In this document: one piece after another, positions 17,104 through 24,744 of the stretch
Layout: every line of letters begins with the position of its first letter
How positions within the stretch are numbered: position 1 is the stretch's first letter
NCBI GenBank assembly: GCA_046351595.1
Contig: JAXLYE010000001.1
Span: 1 to 64,000, forward strand
Length of the DNA stretch: 64,000 nucleotides
Reading direction: 5' to 3'
Source: JAXLYE01 sp046351595
Lineage (GTDB): Bacteria > Myxococcota_A > Polyangia > Palsa-1104 > JAEUJZ01
Program-made: the position numbers and the translations under genes
The notes under the pieces: model-generated
Databases searched by the model: none
Seen by the model: only the letters and a program-made list of their open reading frames with translations
What the model was told of the DNA's origin: nothing

Positions 17104-17804
17104 GCGCGGCGAGACAAGCGATCGACGTGGATGCGTTCGAGGCGCTGATGCTCGACCACTTCCGAACCGAGCCTTTCCACAACCTGCGCTTCATCTACGG
17201 GCCCGCGCTCGCACCCAACGTGCAGGGCGGAACCTGCTTCTACAAGACGGGCCGCATCATCGACGCAGGCAAGAAGGCTGGCTTTGATGTCTCCTGGCAC
17301 GCTGGAGTCATCCGCGTCCAGGAGGTCCAGTGGATGCACTGGGTGGCGCGCGTTCACGTCGAGGGTCGCGCATTCTTCGCCGACATGGGCAACGGCTGGC
17401 CTTCGCTGAAGCTGTATCCGGCGGACCGAGAGGTTTCCTACCGTTGCTTTGGGATGGGCTTCCGAACGGAGATCGCGAATGGACGAGTGACCGTGTTCCA
17501 CGAGAAGCATGGCAGGGAGGCACTGCAGCTCGAGATCGATGTGCGGCCCAGGCCGGAGCCAGAGGTCCTGGCTGACATCGAGCGGCGCTCCAGCTTGGGT
17601 GAAGTGTACCCGATCAACAGCCTCCGCTTCTCACAGGTGGTGGGGGACCGATTCCTGTTTCTTCGAGGCGACCGGCTGGAGATCTACGGCGACCACGAGT
17701 TCGAATGCGTCGAGGGTATCGAGGAGGCCCGCGTGCCGAGGATCCTACGCGACTACTTCGGCTTGGACGTGAACGTCGGCACGACGCTGGCAGCGACTTT
17801 GTAG
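17100..17804 (+). CDS. Arylamine N-acetyltransferase-like (NAT-fold) protein
   Basis: A 234-aa protein with a NAT-type Cys-His-Asp triad: Cys46 in VQGGTCFYKT, His80 in QWMHWVARV and Asp95 in FFADMGNG. The His-to-Asp spacing of 15 matches classic NATs, as do PFHNLRF at the N-terminus and the Gly-Gly before Cys. NATs move acetyl groups, or in natural-product pathways whole acyl chains, onto amines through a Cys thioester. The ATG at 17100 overlaps the upstream stop codon and has GAGGAGAG before it. It is the last gene of the four-gene operon. Identity is good by motif; substrate unknown. Confidence 0.78.
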   Translation: MSAARQAIDVDAFEALMLDHFRTEPFHNLRFIYGPALAPNVQGGTCFYKTGRIIDAGKKAGFDVSWHAGVIRVQEVQWMHWVARVHVEGRAFFADMGNGWPSLKLYPADREVSYRCFGMGFRTEIANGRVTVFHEKHGREALQLEIDVRPRPEPEVLADIERRSSLGEVYPINSLRFSQVVGDRFLFLRGDRLEIYGDHEFECVEGIEEARVPRILRDYFGLDVNVGTTLAATL

Positions 17805-17848
17805 GACGAGGCGAAGGGCAGTGATGCCAGTCCTCGTACCGAATAGCC

Positions 17849-19372
17849 TTACGTATCTTCCGCATCGCGGCGGCGGAAGAGCATCGCGACATGACGGCTC
17901 GGATGGCCGTAAGCGAGCGGCGCGACCAGCTCCCAGCCGCACCCGCTCAGGAAGCTTGCCAGGGAGCCGTCCTCGAAGGTTCGGGTCTGGTAGACGACAA
18001 ACCTCCGTTCGGGGCGGTTGCGTGACCGGACGCGAGCCACGAGCTGGAGGGTATAGCTCCCGGGGAGCGCTCCGTGGGCATCCAGCTCGGCATCCAGGTG
18101 GACGGACTGCACGTCTCGGTCGGCTCGCCAGAAGGGAGCGGTGAGCCACTCGCAGAGCTGCGCCGGGAGAGGACGGCTGAGCAGCCACTCGCGGCGCTCG
18201 ATCTCGGCAGGCCGCTCCGGGGAAGCCAGAGGTCGCTGTACATCGAGCAGCAGCAGATCCCCGGGCGCGGCGGCGACGAGCCCGTGTCGCAGGAAGCGGC
18301 TCTCGGGCTCCAGGTCCGTGAGCGTGTCGCCCATGAGCAGGAAGAGACGTGGGGGCCGCTCACACGCCTCGGCAAGCGGTGCGTGCTGGGCGAGCTGGTG
18401 GAGATCTTCGGCCAGGAACCGCAGCTGTACGGCCGGGCTTGCGCCGAACAGGGCCGCGGCTCGCTGATGCGCCACGCAGAGGAGCGGCAGGCTCTGATCG
18501 ATGAACCACAGCTCGACCCGGAGCCGGTTCAGGTGGGCGAGCAGGCTCTGCACGAGCCTCGTCTCGGTCGTGCCGTCGCCGCAGCCGAGCGCCAGGATCT
18601 GCAGCCGAGGTTCTTTCAGCTGTTCGGCGATGTGCTGGGTGAGCGCTCCGAGCGGCAGGTCCGCGCGCGGGGCCCCAGCGAGCGAGCAGCTATTCAGGTA
18701 GGCCAGGTACTCGATGGCGTTGTGCGGATCGAGATAGGCCAGGCTCGCGGGGACGAAGCTGCCCGCGCCGCAGAGCAGCCGATCCCGCTCGGAGACTCGG
18801 CGCAGCCAGTCGAAGTCGTCGGCGACGAACCACTGCGCGCGCTCCGCAGCAGAGGTCCCGTCTTCTGAAGATGCCGACGACAGCGCAGGCGGCTCGGCCG
18901 ACCCTACGAGCCCCGCGACGTCGTCCCAGGAGAGGCCCAGCGCCTCGACGCCGACCAGCCGGATGAGCGTGGAGCGGCTCGGCGGATGGCGGGCCGTCTC
19001 CAGGAATTTGAGGGTGGCGTCGCTGAGCTTGGCCTTGAGGGCGAGCGCGCTGCGCGACAGCCCGGCCGCGTTTCGTCGGTCGCGCAAGAGGTGTCCGAAG
19101 GCCCGGAGCTGCGCAGGCGTCGGGCCGCCGGGGTGCAGGCCACCGGACGAGGGTGCACGCTCCAGCGTCTCCAGCAGGCGCTGCACATCGGCGAGGTACG
19201 GCGTCCAGCGGCTCGGCTCTTCTTCGGTCGGAGCGGACAAGGCGCGTAGCTCGTCGCCGAGCGCGCGCGCGTAGTCATAGGCGCGGTGCAGCCGGGTCGA
19301 CGAGCAGCGCCCGCGGCGGCGCTCGCGCTGGGGAGCGTCCGATGCGTCTTTCGGGTCTTTTGGAGAGGACAT
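17849..19372 (-). CDS. XRE-type HTH fused to an EgtD-like methyltransferase domain
   Basis: A 507-aa protein. A basic N-terminus leads to a helix-turn-helix of XRE type (about residues 88-155: LRAFGHLLRDRRNAAGLSR...). A C-terminal Rossmann methyltransferase-like domain follows (about 195-500) with motif I LALGCGDGTTE (259-269), an acidic strand end LWFIDQS, and LFLLMGDTLTD, resembling the histidine-specific (EgtD/DUF2260) methyltransferase family. The start at 19370-19372 has AGGAGG 10 nt upstream; a longer frame upstream lacks support. It may be a regulator that senses or modifies a small molecule. It converges on the preceding operon, 44 bp away. Confidence 0.72.
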   Translation of the reverse strand: MSSPKDPKDASDAPQRERRRGRCSSTRLHRAYDYARALGDELRALSAPTEEEPSRWTPYLADVQRLLETLERAPSSGGLHPGGPTPAQLRAFGHLLRDRRNAAGLSRSALALKAKLSDATLKFLETARHPPSRSTLIRLVGVEALGLSWDDVAGLVGSAEPPALSSASSEDGTSAAERAQWFVADDFDWLRRVSERDRLLCGAGSFVPASLAYLDPHNAIEYLAYLNSCSLAGAPRADLPLGALTQHIAEQLKEPRLQILALGCGDGTTETRLVQSLLAHLNRLRVELWFIDQSLPLLCVAHQRAAALFGASPAVQLRFLAEDLHQLAQHAPLAEACERPPRLFLLMGDTLTDLEPESRFLRHGLVAAAPGDLLLLDVQRPLASPERPAEIERREWLLSRPLPAQLCEWLTAPFWRADRDVQSVHLDAELDAHGALPGSYTLQLVARVRSRNRPERRFVVYQTRTFEDGSLASFLSGCGWELVAPLAYGHPSRHVAMLFRRRDAEDT

Positions 19373-19403
19373 GGCTGTGCCTCCTGCGTCGAGCGCCGCG
19401 CGA

Positions 19404-20501
19404 CTACGCGATGGACACAGCGGCGAGCCCGCCCGCTGGCTCGGCCAGGGTCGCCTCGGGCCATGCGGTGGCTGAAGCTGCCGGCCAGAGTGTGTAGAGG
19501 CCCTCCGCATCGAAGCCCCAGGCCGCCCCGCACTGCTCGCAGGCGCGCAGGCACAGCGGCAGGAGCAAGGGCTCTCTCTTTGGTGGCGATCCCTCCAGCT
19601 TGAGCCGTAGCTCCACCAGAGGAGCCTCCCCCGCGGCCGTGCAGGGCCGGTGTACCTGCGACACCACGAAGCGGACCCGCTTGGAGACACAAGCTCCGTA
19701 GAGGACGAGGCCGAGCAGGATCAGAGCCAACATCCCCTCGTCCGCCGCGAGGGGAGGCAAGCCCTCGTCGGCCGCCACTCCGAATTGATGCCGCGGGAGC
19801 AGCGGCGCCAGATCCGCGAACAGATCGTCCAGGCGTCGCGCAACTGGATCGTGGTGCTGGCTCGTCCGAGGCGACGCGTCGTTTGATTGGCTCGATATCG
19901 ATGCGGCGGCGCTGTCGGGTAGAGCCGCCGCCATCACGACCCGTCCTCGACCTTGCGCCTTGGCCTGACGCATCGTCTGCTCGGCCTGAAGCAGGAGAGC
20001 TTCCCGAGCTTCGCGCCCTGATTCTCTCGTGGCAGCGATGCCGATCGAGGCCGAGATACCTGCCCCCGCGAGCCGCGCCAAGATCGCCTGCCCGATCCGG
20101 CTCGCCGACTCCGCGGCCGCGCCCTGCAGCACCACGGCGAACTCGTCGCCGGCCGTGTGCAGCCGGAAGACCTCATCGACCCCACGGCGGCAGACCCGCC
20201 GCAGCACCTCGGCGGCACGACGGATGTAGCGGTCGCCCGCGGCACGGCCGAGGCGATCGTTGTTCTGCTTGAGGTGATCGAGGTCGACGAACAAGACCGC
20301 CAGCGGCGCCGCCGAGCGTACCAGCGCCGGCCACCGCTCGCTCTCGAAGAAGCGCCCGTTCGGCAGCCCCGTCAGTGTGTCGAGCGTGCTGACGCGGGCC
20401 AGCCCTGCGAGCCGCCTGTGCAGCCGCCCGCACCACAGCAACACGCCGGCCCAGCCGACCAGCACCAGGGCCTGCACCATAAGGTCAGCGCCGGCCCGCA
20501 T
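19404..20501 (-). CDS. Membrane GGDEF-domain protein with a degenerate HATPase-like tail
   Basis: A 365-aa protein with one N-terminal transmembrane helix (about residues 5-25) and a GGDEF domain (about 38-200): DTLTGLPN, FVDLDHLKQNNDRLG and the signature HTAGDEF (Ala replaces the first Gly). The AGDEF variant may still make cyclic di-GMP. The C-terminal part (about 215-355) resembles a histidine-kinase ATPase domain (ADEGMLALILLGLVLYGA) but lacks clear N- and G-boxes. The ATG at 20499-20501 was chosen over an upstream in-frame start because the transmembrane segment follows directly. It lies 31 bp upstream of the XRE-methyltransferase gene on the same strand. Confidence 0.8.
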   Translation of the reverse strand: MRAGADLMVQALVLVGWAGVLLWCGRLHRRLAGLARVSTLDTLTGLPNGRFFESERWPALVRSAAPLAVLFVDLDHLKQNNDRLGRAAGDRYIRRAAEVLRRVCRRGVDEVFRLHTAGDEFAVVLQGAAAESASRIGQAILARLAGAGISASIGIAATRESGREAREALLLQAEQTMRQAKAQGRGRVVMAAALPDSAAASISSQSNDASPRTSQHHDPVARRLDDLFADLAPLLPRHQFGVAADEGLPPLAADEGMLALILLGLVLYGACVSKRVRFVVSQVHRPCTAAGEAPLVELRLKLEGSPPKREPLLLPLCLRACEQCGAAWGFDAEGLYTLWPAASATAWPEATLAEPAGGLAAVSIA

Positions 20502-20905
20502 GGCGCCCCGCCGTCGGAAACCGCGCTGTCTGAGACCCCTTCGCCGCTGTCCGAGACAGACGGCAGACCGATCCAACCGGCCAACACAGCCACATCACGA
20601 GCCCTCCACATGCGCAGACAAGGCGAACCCGTGGTACGCTGCGCTCGTTCCACGGGGGCGGATTCCTCGGGGAACAACGGCCTCCGACGTGTTACCAGCA
20701 CGGCGGAGGCCACTTCTGTTTCTGGGGTCAGATCGCTCTAGCTCGTCGGGGATGCCTCACACGGGGCGCACCGGCTCCCGCAGGAAACACATTCCGTGCC
20801 AATGTGAAAAAGGCAAGGATTGTCTGTTCCTGAGACGTCGCTGAGTCGCTTCCTACGATCGATTGTTCCGGGTGCTCACGCAGGCAGCGTCGCGCCGGTC
20901 TAGGT
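20502..20905. other. Intergenic region upstream of the GGDEF gene
   Basis: No gene is supported. It should contain the promoter of the GGDEF gene and includes the direct repeats at 20526-20557. A small Cys-rich frame ending near 20844 has no start signal and is not called. Confidence 0.4.
20526..20557. promoter_or_regulatory. Two 11-bp direct repeats, possible operator
   Basis: CTGTCTGAGAC (20526-20536) and CTGTCCGAGAC (20547-20557) are 21 bp apart, two helical turns, and lie 25-56 bp upstream of the GGDEF gene start. The placement suggests a regulator-binding site; no regulator is identified. Confidence 0.4.
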
Positions 20906-21358
20906 TCAGACCGACGAGGCTTCCGAGTGGGCGCGCTTGCGGCAGCGACTCGAGCAGAACAGGCTGTCCGCCCGCTTGTCCTCGGTCAGGAAGACCCCGC
21001 AGTACGCGCAGGCGCGTCGGAGGAACCCAGCCACGCCGGCCGGGATCCCTTGCTGGATCGCCACCCTGCGGATCCGCTCGTCGTGCGTGCGTCGGCGGGC
21101 GGCCGTCTTCCGGCAGGCGGCGGAGCAGAAGTGTGCGTCCCGGCGGAGCTCCCACGGCAGCGGAACCCCGCAGACCTCACAGTGCCTCTGCGGAGCAAGG
21201 CGCTCGAGCTCCTCGGGAGCTCCGCGGCGCAGGCGGCTGAGCATCGTCGGATCGTGGCGCTCGCGGTAGGCCGCCTTGCGGCACCGCTCGCCGCAGAAGC
21301 GCGCATCTGCGCGTGCTCCCTCGGGGAGCGGACCCTGGCAGTGATCACAGCGCCGCAC
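20906..21358 (-). CDS. Protein of three Zn-knuckle repeats
   Basis: A 150-aa protein of three similar zinc-ribbon modules, each CxxC, about 14-18 residues, FCxxxCR: CDHCQGPLPEGARADARFC..CRK, CEVCGVPLPWELRRDAHFC..CRK and CAYCGVFLTEDKRADSLFC..CRK. Each should bind one Zn through four Cys. The first module is nearly identical in pattern to the start of the neighbouring protein at 21392-21883, so the two share ancestry. Basic residues follow each knuckle, consistent with nucleic-acid binding. Function not recognised. Confidence 0.75.
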   Translation of the reverse strand: MRRCDHCQGPLPEGARADARFCGERCRKAAYRERHDPTMLSRLRRGAPEELERLAPQRHCEVCGVPLPWELRRDAHFCSAACRKTAARRRTHDERIRRVAIQQGIPAGVAGFLRRACAYCGVFLTEDKRADSLFCSSRCRKRAHSEASSV

Positions 21359-21391
21359 GCCCCGATCGTACCGCGGGCGGCACCTGCCGCG

Positions 21392-21883
21392 TCAGAACAG
21401 GTTGCGCGGCCGTCGCCGAGCGATGTTCTTCTTGCCGGGCAGGCACATCGGCGTCTCGACCGGGACGTAGATGCCGGCCGAGAGCGCGAACGGGATCGGC
21501 TCGACGAAGTTCCCAGGCCCGATGAAGCGGACCAGGTACACGCCTTTCCACGGCACGCGCGGCGCCTCAAACTGCGGACGGAGCTCGAAGAACTGGCGAT
21601 CGTCGAAGCTCCCATCGAAACGCTTGGTGCGGCCTGGCGGAGGGAGCCAGAGCTCCTCCTTCCCGGGCTCGATCAGGGCGAGCTGATAGCCGATCGCGAT
21701 CGGGGAGGCATGCAGCAGCAGCAGATCCCGGAACTCCCGCAGCTCGGGAGGGAACGGAATCCGCTTGGGCCCCTCCCGGATATCCTGCTTAAACGAAGAC
21801 TTGCGACAATTCTCCTCGCAGAACCGAGCATCCGACCGGGACTCCGCTGGGATGGGCCCTTGACAGAAATCACAGAGTCGCAT
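21392..21883 (-). CDS. Zn-knuckle protein with an unknown C-terminal domain
   Basis: A 163-aa protein beginning MRLCDFCQGPIPAESRSDARFC..NCRK, the same four-Cys knuckle as the gene 33 bp downstream. A C-terminal domain of about 120 residues (IPFPPELREF..., GYQLALIEPG, WKGVYLVRFIGPGNFVEPIP) is not recognised. The ATG at 21881-21883 puts the knuckle at the N-terminus, as in its neighbour; a longer in-frame start adds 14 unsupported residues. The pair is co-oriented and probably one transcript. The GPGNF and KGVYLVRF segments look like a compact beta-rich domain. Confidence 0.7.
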   Translation of the reverse strand: MRLCDFCQGPIPAESRSDARFCEENCRKSSFKQDIREGPKRIPFPPELREFRDLLLLHASPIAIGYQLALIEPGKEELWLPPPGRTKRFDGSFDDRQFFELRPQFEAPRVPWKGVYLVRFIGPGNFVEPIPFALSAGIYVPVETPMCLPGKKNIARRRPRNLF

Positions 21884-21940
21884 GGACTGATCATCGGGGG
21901 GAATCCGGGGGTCGTCAACGGGCAATCCAGACGATCCCGG

Positions 21941-22249
21941 TTAGCGAGAACATGCCGCCGTAATCTCATCAAAAAGAGCTAAATCCGCAGAGTCTAACGG
22001 GTTTCGGAAACGCCGTTTCTGAAAGCCTGATCGGGCCGGTCCGTCCGCAGATCGCGGCTCCGAGCCAGGGCTGGAGCGAGCCTCCGAGACGTCACCCGAG
22101 CCAGGCTCAGAAACGTCGCTGGAAACGTCGCTGGAGACGTCGCCCGAGTGGTCTGCCGAGACGTCGCCCGAGCCAGCCGACAGCCCGATCCAGGCCCTGC
22201 CAGAAAGAACAAGGGGGGCGCGACGTTGCCGCTCTCGAAACCGTGCCAA
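21941..22249 (-). CDS. Weak hypothetical ORF with Ser-Asp-Val repeats
   Basis: A 102-aa frame upstream of and co-oriented with the Zn-knuckle genes. The middle is GDVSSDVSSDVS from the DNA repeat, and the C-terminus (FQKRRFRNPLDSADLALFDE) looks less repetitive. No clear ribosome site is seen. It may be an artefact of the repeat. Confidence 0.2.
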   Translation of the reverse strand: MARFRERQRRAPLVLSGRAWIGLSAGSGDVSADHSGDVSSDVSSDVSEPGSGDVSEARSSPGSEPRSADGPARSGFQKRRFRNPLDSADLALFDEITAACSR

Positions 22250-22275
22250 GCCGCGCCGAGCGTGCCGTTTCGGGC

Positions 22276-22405
22276 GACGTCTCCAGCGACGTTTCCAGCG
22301 ACGTTTCCAGCGACGTCTCCAGCGACGTTTCCAGCGACGTTTCCAGCGACGTCTCCAGCGACGTTTCCAGCGACGTCTCCAGCGACGTCTCCAGCGACGT
22401 CTCGG
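22276..22405. repeat. 12-bp tandem repeat array, about 10.8 copies
   Basis: Units GACGTCTCCAGC and GACGTTTCCAGC alternate without spacers for ten full copies plus a partial one. Because of the palindromic GACGTC core, each unit carries a potential dimer site. Three inverted copies lie at about 22105-22143, so a large cruciform is possible. The array sits in the upstream region of the 17-gene module. Confidence 0.9.
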
Positions 22406-22681
22406 AGGCTGTTTCGGGAGCGGTCTCGGTCGATAAGACGCTGAGCACCTGATGACCGTCGCCCCGACGATAGGGAGGTCGTCTCCGAGACCAAGAGGCC
22501 TTTCTTGGTTATTAAACCGCGCACGAAGACCGCACGAACAACAAGGCTCGTTTCCTCTTATCAGAACTGGAAAATAGTGAGCCTATTCCAGTGAGCTAAA
22601 ATTCTCACTCTTGACCCTATCCGTAAGCTGTCTCTTTCCGCTTGGAGCTGCCAACATTTAGCAATTTCCCCTTGCACACAT

Positions 22682-22703
22682 CCAGGCCTTCGCAAAAGCC
22701 TGG
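22682..22703 (+). promoter_or_regulatory. Hairpin immediately upstream of the first module gene
   Basis: CCAGGCCTT (22682-22690) and AAAGCCTGG (22695-22703) form a 9-bp stem with one mismatch and a 4-nt loop, ending 4 nt before the ATG at 22708. It would overlap the ribosome-binding region, so translational control or an operator is plausible; there is no independent evidence. Confidence 0.35.
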
Positions 22704-22707
22704 TCAT

Positions 22708-24264
22708 ATGCGCGAGCCCACGACGCATAAGATTGAAGAATTGGTCCGGCAGCATGCGCCGACCGGAGCCACGGCGTATTATTTCCAAGGGATCTCGCCG
22801 GGTAACGACGGCGTCCGCTATCCCGCAACCGGATTCTTCCGTCTGACCCACCCGTTCCAGGCGCCCTATGGGGTACCGAGCGGCGTGTACGCGGTCTTCT
22901 ACGCCAAGACGTTAGACGACCGTGCGCCGATGCCTCCGCTAAATCCGCATAACCCTTATCCGCAGATTCCCTATTTCTTTCCGACTGCGCTTCCCGCGCC
23001 GGCCGCAACGGGTCCAGAAGAACGGGCCGGGCAGCCCGGGGACAAGCCTCCTCCGGCCGAACCGGAACCGCTCCGAAAGAGCCTCCTTTTGGAGCTCCGC
23101 GCGGAGCTGGAGCGCGAGCCGCTGGTTCGGGAGTCGCGTGCGGAATACCTGCAGCGGCGCCTCGCTCTGGAGCTCCAGGAACAGAACCTCGACGTCACCA
23201 AGTACGGGCACTACGTGCGCGAGGTCGGCGAGCAGTTCGGGCTGAACCGCGCGTACCGGCTGGAGACGCACCAGGCGCTGGAGACGGTGATGGAGCTGGC
23301 GAAGCGCACCGCTGCGGATGCGCAGCACATGATGTCGCTGTTTCGCGGGATGCAGGAGATGCAGGGCGAGGCGCTGCTCGCGATCCGCAAGCAGATCACG
23401 ACCCTGGCCTCGCCGCCTCCCCCGCCGCCGCCGCCGGACTACTCAGGGACTGCGACGGCGGCGGTGAACCTGCTGCGGGATCTTGGCGTGGCGCTCATCC
23501 AGCTGAAGGCTGGGTCTGGCGCGGCGGCGCTCGGTGCCCGATCGGGCGACGTCGTCAGCGCCGAGATCCGGAGCCGGACAGAGGCGCTGTCAAGCGGGCC
23601 GAAATCATCGGCCGCGGTCGCTGCGACGCCCGAGTCGAGCCCGAGCCCCTCGCCACCGGGGGAGACGGCGGCAACGTCCAAGATAGAGCCCGCAGCACCG
23701 CCACGAGATCCCGCAGCGATGCCGCAGGGGCCCATAAGCTCGACGCCCCAGGCACCCGCGAGCTCGACGCCCTCGGCGCCCGCGATCCGCGCGCCCTCTA
23801 CCGAGCTGCAGCAGCCGCCAGGGTCTGCACCGGCCTCCGCTGGGGCGGTCGAAGCACGGGCCGCTCCTGCAGGGGCTGAGGCACCGGCCTCCGCGCGACT
23901 GCCTGCAGCGACGTCGGATGCGGCCGAGATGGTGAAGCAGCTTGTCGAGATGGAGGCGGACTTGCGACGGCTGGATGCGCTCGCGAGCGCGGGCGCACTC
24001 GGGGGCGCAGCACTGCTGCCGACTGTCGCAAGCCCTACGGTGCAGCCGGCCGCCTCGCCCCTGCCCGTCGCAGCGGCGCCGCGGGTCGAAGGACCCCAGG
24101 TCGCGCCGGTCATCGATCCGAGCGGGCGCGGAGCGATGCGGGCCAAGGCCGAAAAGCTCGTCTCGGCGCTCGGCGCCCTACCCGAGCTCAAAGCCATGCT
24201 CGCGGTGTCGGAGCCGGCCGAGCTGCAGGCGCTCCTCCTCGCGCTACGGGAGGCAGCGACATGA
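22708..24264 (+). CDS. Ala/Pro-rich protein of unknown function, first gene of the module
   Basis: A 518-aa protein. Residues 1-100 form a compact aromatic-rich region (TAYYFQGISPG, GVPSGVYAVFYAK). Charged helices likely to form coiled coil lie at about 110-235, followed by a poly-Pro stretch (SPPPPPPPPDYSG), a long Ala/Pro/Ser-rich linker (about 285-410) and a C-terminal helical region (about 410-518). The family is not recognised. The ATG at 22708 was chosen over an upstream TTG; no strong Shine-Dalgarno is visible for either. Stop and next start overlap as ATGA. Its position suggests a structural or scaffold role, which is inference. Confidence 0.7.
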   Translation: MREPTTHKIEELVRQHAPTGATAYYFQGISPGNDGVRYPATGFFRLTHPFQAPYGVPSGVYAVFYAKTLDDRAPMPPLNPHNPYPQIPYFFPTALPAPAATGPEERAGQPGDKPPPAEPEPLRKSLLLELRAELEREPLVRESRAEYLQRRLALELQEQNLDVTKYGHYVREVGEQFGLNRAYRLETHQALETVMELAKRTAADAQHMMSLFRGMQEMQGEALLAIRKQITTLASPPPPPPPPDYSGTATAAVNLLRDLGVALIQLKAGSGAAALGARSGDVVSAEIRSRTEALSSGPKSSAAVAATPESSPSPSPPGETAATSKIEPAAPPRDPAAMPQGPISSTPQAPASSTPSAPAIRAPSTELQQPPGSAPASAGAVEARAAPAGAEAPASARLPAATSDAAEMVKQLVEMEADLRRLDALASAGALGGAALLPTVASPTVQPAASPLPVAAAPRVEGPQVAPVIDPSGRGAMRAKAEKLVSALGALPELKAMLAVSEPAELQALLLALREAAT

Positions 24265-24734
24265 AGAACCATTACGCGACGCTGCATGTGGCGCGCGAGG
24301 CGACGCCGGAGGCGCTCAAGAGCGCGTATCGGCGCCTGGCGCGCGAGGTGCATCCCGACCGCAACCCGGCCGGCGCCGAGCGCTTTGCGGAGCTCGCGGC
24401 GGCGTATGCGGTGCTGAGCGATCCCGTGCGGCGGGCCGCATATGACGCGGAGCTCGCACGCTGGCTGCAGGCGGTCGGCGCCACGGCCTGCCCGACGTGC
24501 GGCGCGGCCAACCGCGTCCCGCCGTTTCAGGCCGAGCAGCGGGCCGTGTGCGGGCGCTGCAAGGGCGACCTCGGGCTGGAAGAAACCGCGCGCCGCTCGG
24601 CGGTGCGGGAGGCGCTGCTTCATCACGCCGCGCTCGTCGTGGACGACGTGGGCGGCGAGGTCTTGTCGATGGCACACGAGGCGCTGCGCACGGGCCTGGG
24701 CCGGCTGCGCAGGCGCTGGGGACTCAGGAAGTAA
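24261..24734 (+). CDS. J-domain (DnaJ-like) protein with a zinc ribbon
   Basis: A 157-aa co-chaperone-like protein. Residues 1-65 are a J-domain (HYATLHVAREATPEALKSAY, EVHPDRN with the HPD motif that activates Hsp70, AAYAVLSDPVRRAAYD). A CPTCGAANRV...CGRC zinc ribbon follows (about 74-105), then a helical C-terminus. It lacks the G/F-rich and four-knuckle regions of DnaJ, so it is a specialised J-protein. It presumably recruits the host DnaK to a partner encoded in the same module. ATGA overlap upstream and a 10-bp gap downstream indicate co-translation. Confidence 0.88.
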   Translation: MKNHYATLHVAREATPEALKSAYRRLAREVHPDRNPAGAERFAELAAAYAVLSDPVRRAAYDAELARWLQAVGATACPTCGAANRVPPFQAEQRAVCGRCKGDLGLEETARRSAVREALLHHAALVVDDVGGEVLSMAHEALRTGLGRLRRRWGLRK

Positions 24735-24744
24735 GGAGCCGTCC

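Larger units (their letters stand above)
21884..22707. other. Repeat-rich region between the Zn-knuckle genes and the 17-gene module
   Basis: This contains a 12-bp tandem array (22276-22405), a short inverted copy of it (about 22105-22143), and an AT-rich stretch from about 22,540 to 22,680 that probably holds the promoter of the rightward module. ACTGGAA (22566-22572) and TTCCAGT (22586-22592) form a small inverted repeat, and AGTGAG/CTCACT elements occur near 22575-22610. Open frames through the array encode only simple repeats on either strand and are not called, except one weak candidate at 21941-22249. Confidence 0.45.

Noticed and set aside
22276..22405. Possible CRISPR array
   Set aside because: 12-bp units are contiguous with no spacers and no cas genes nearby; it is a simple tandem repeat.
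22243..22452. Ser-Ser-Asp-Val repeat protein on the plus strand
   Set aside because: Encoded only by the 12-bp repeat; every frame of both strands gives a four-residue repeat, so no coding evidence.
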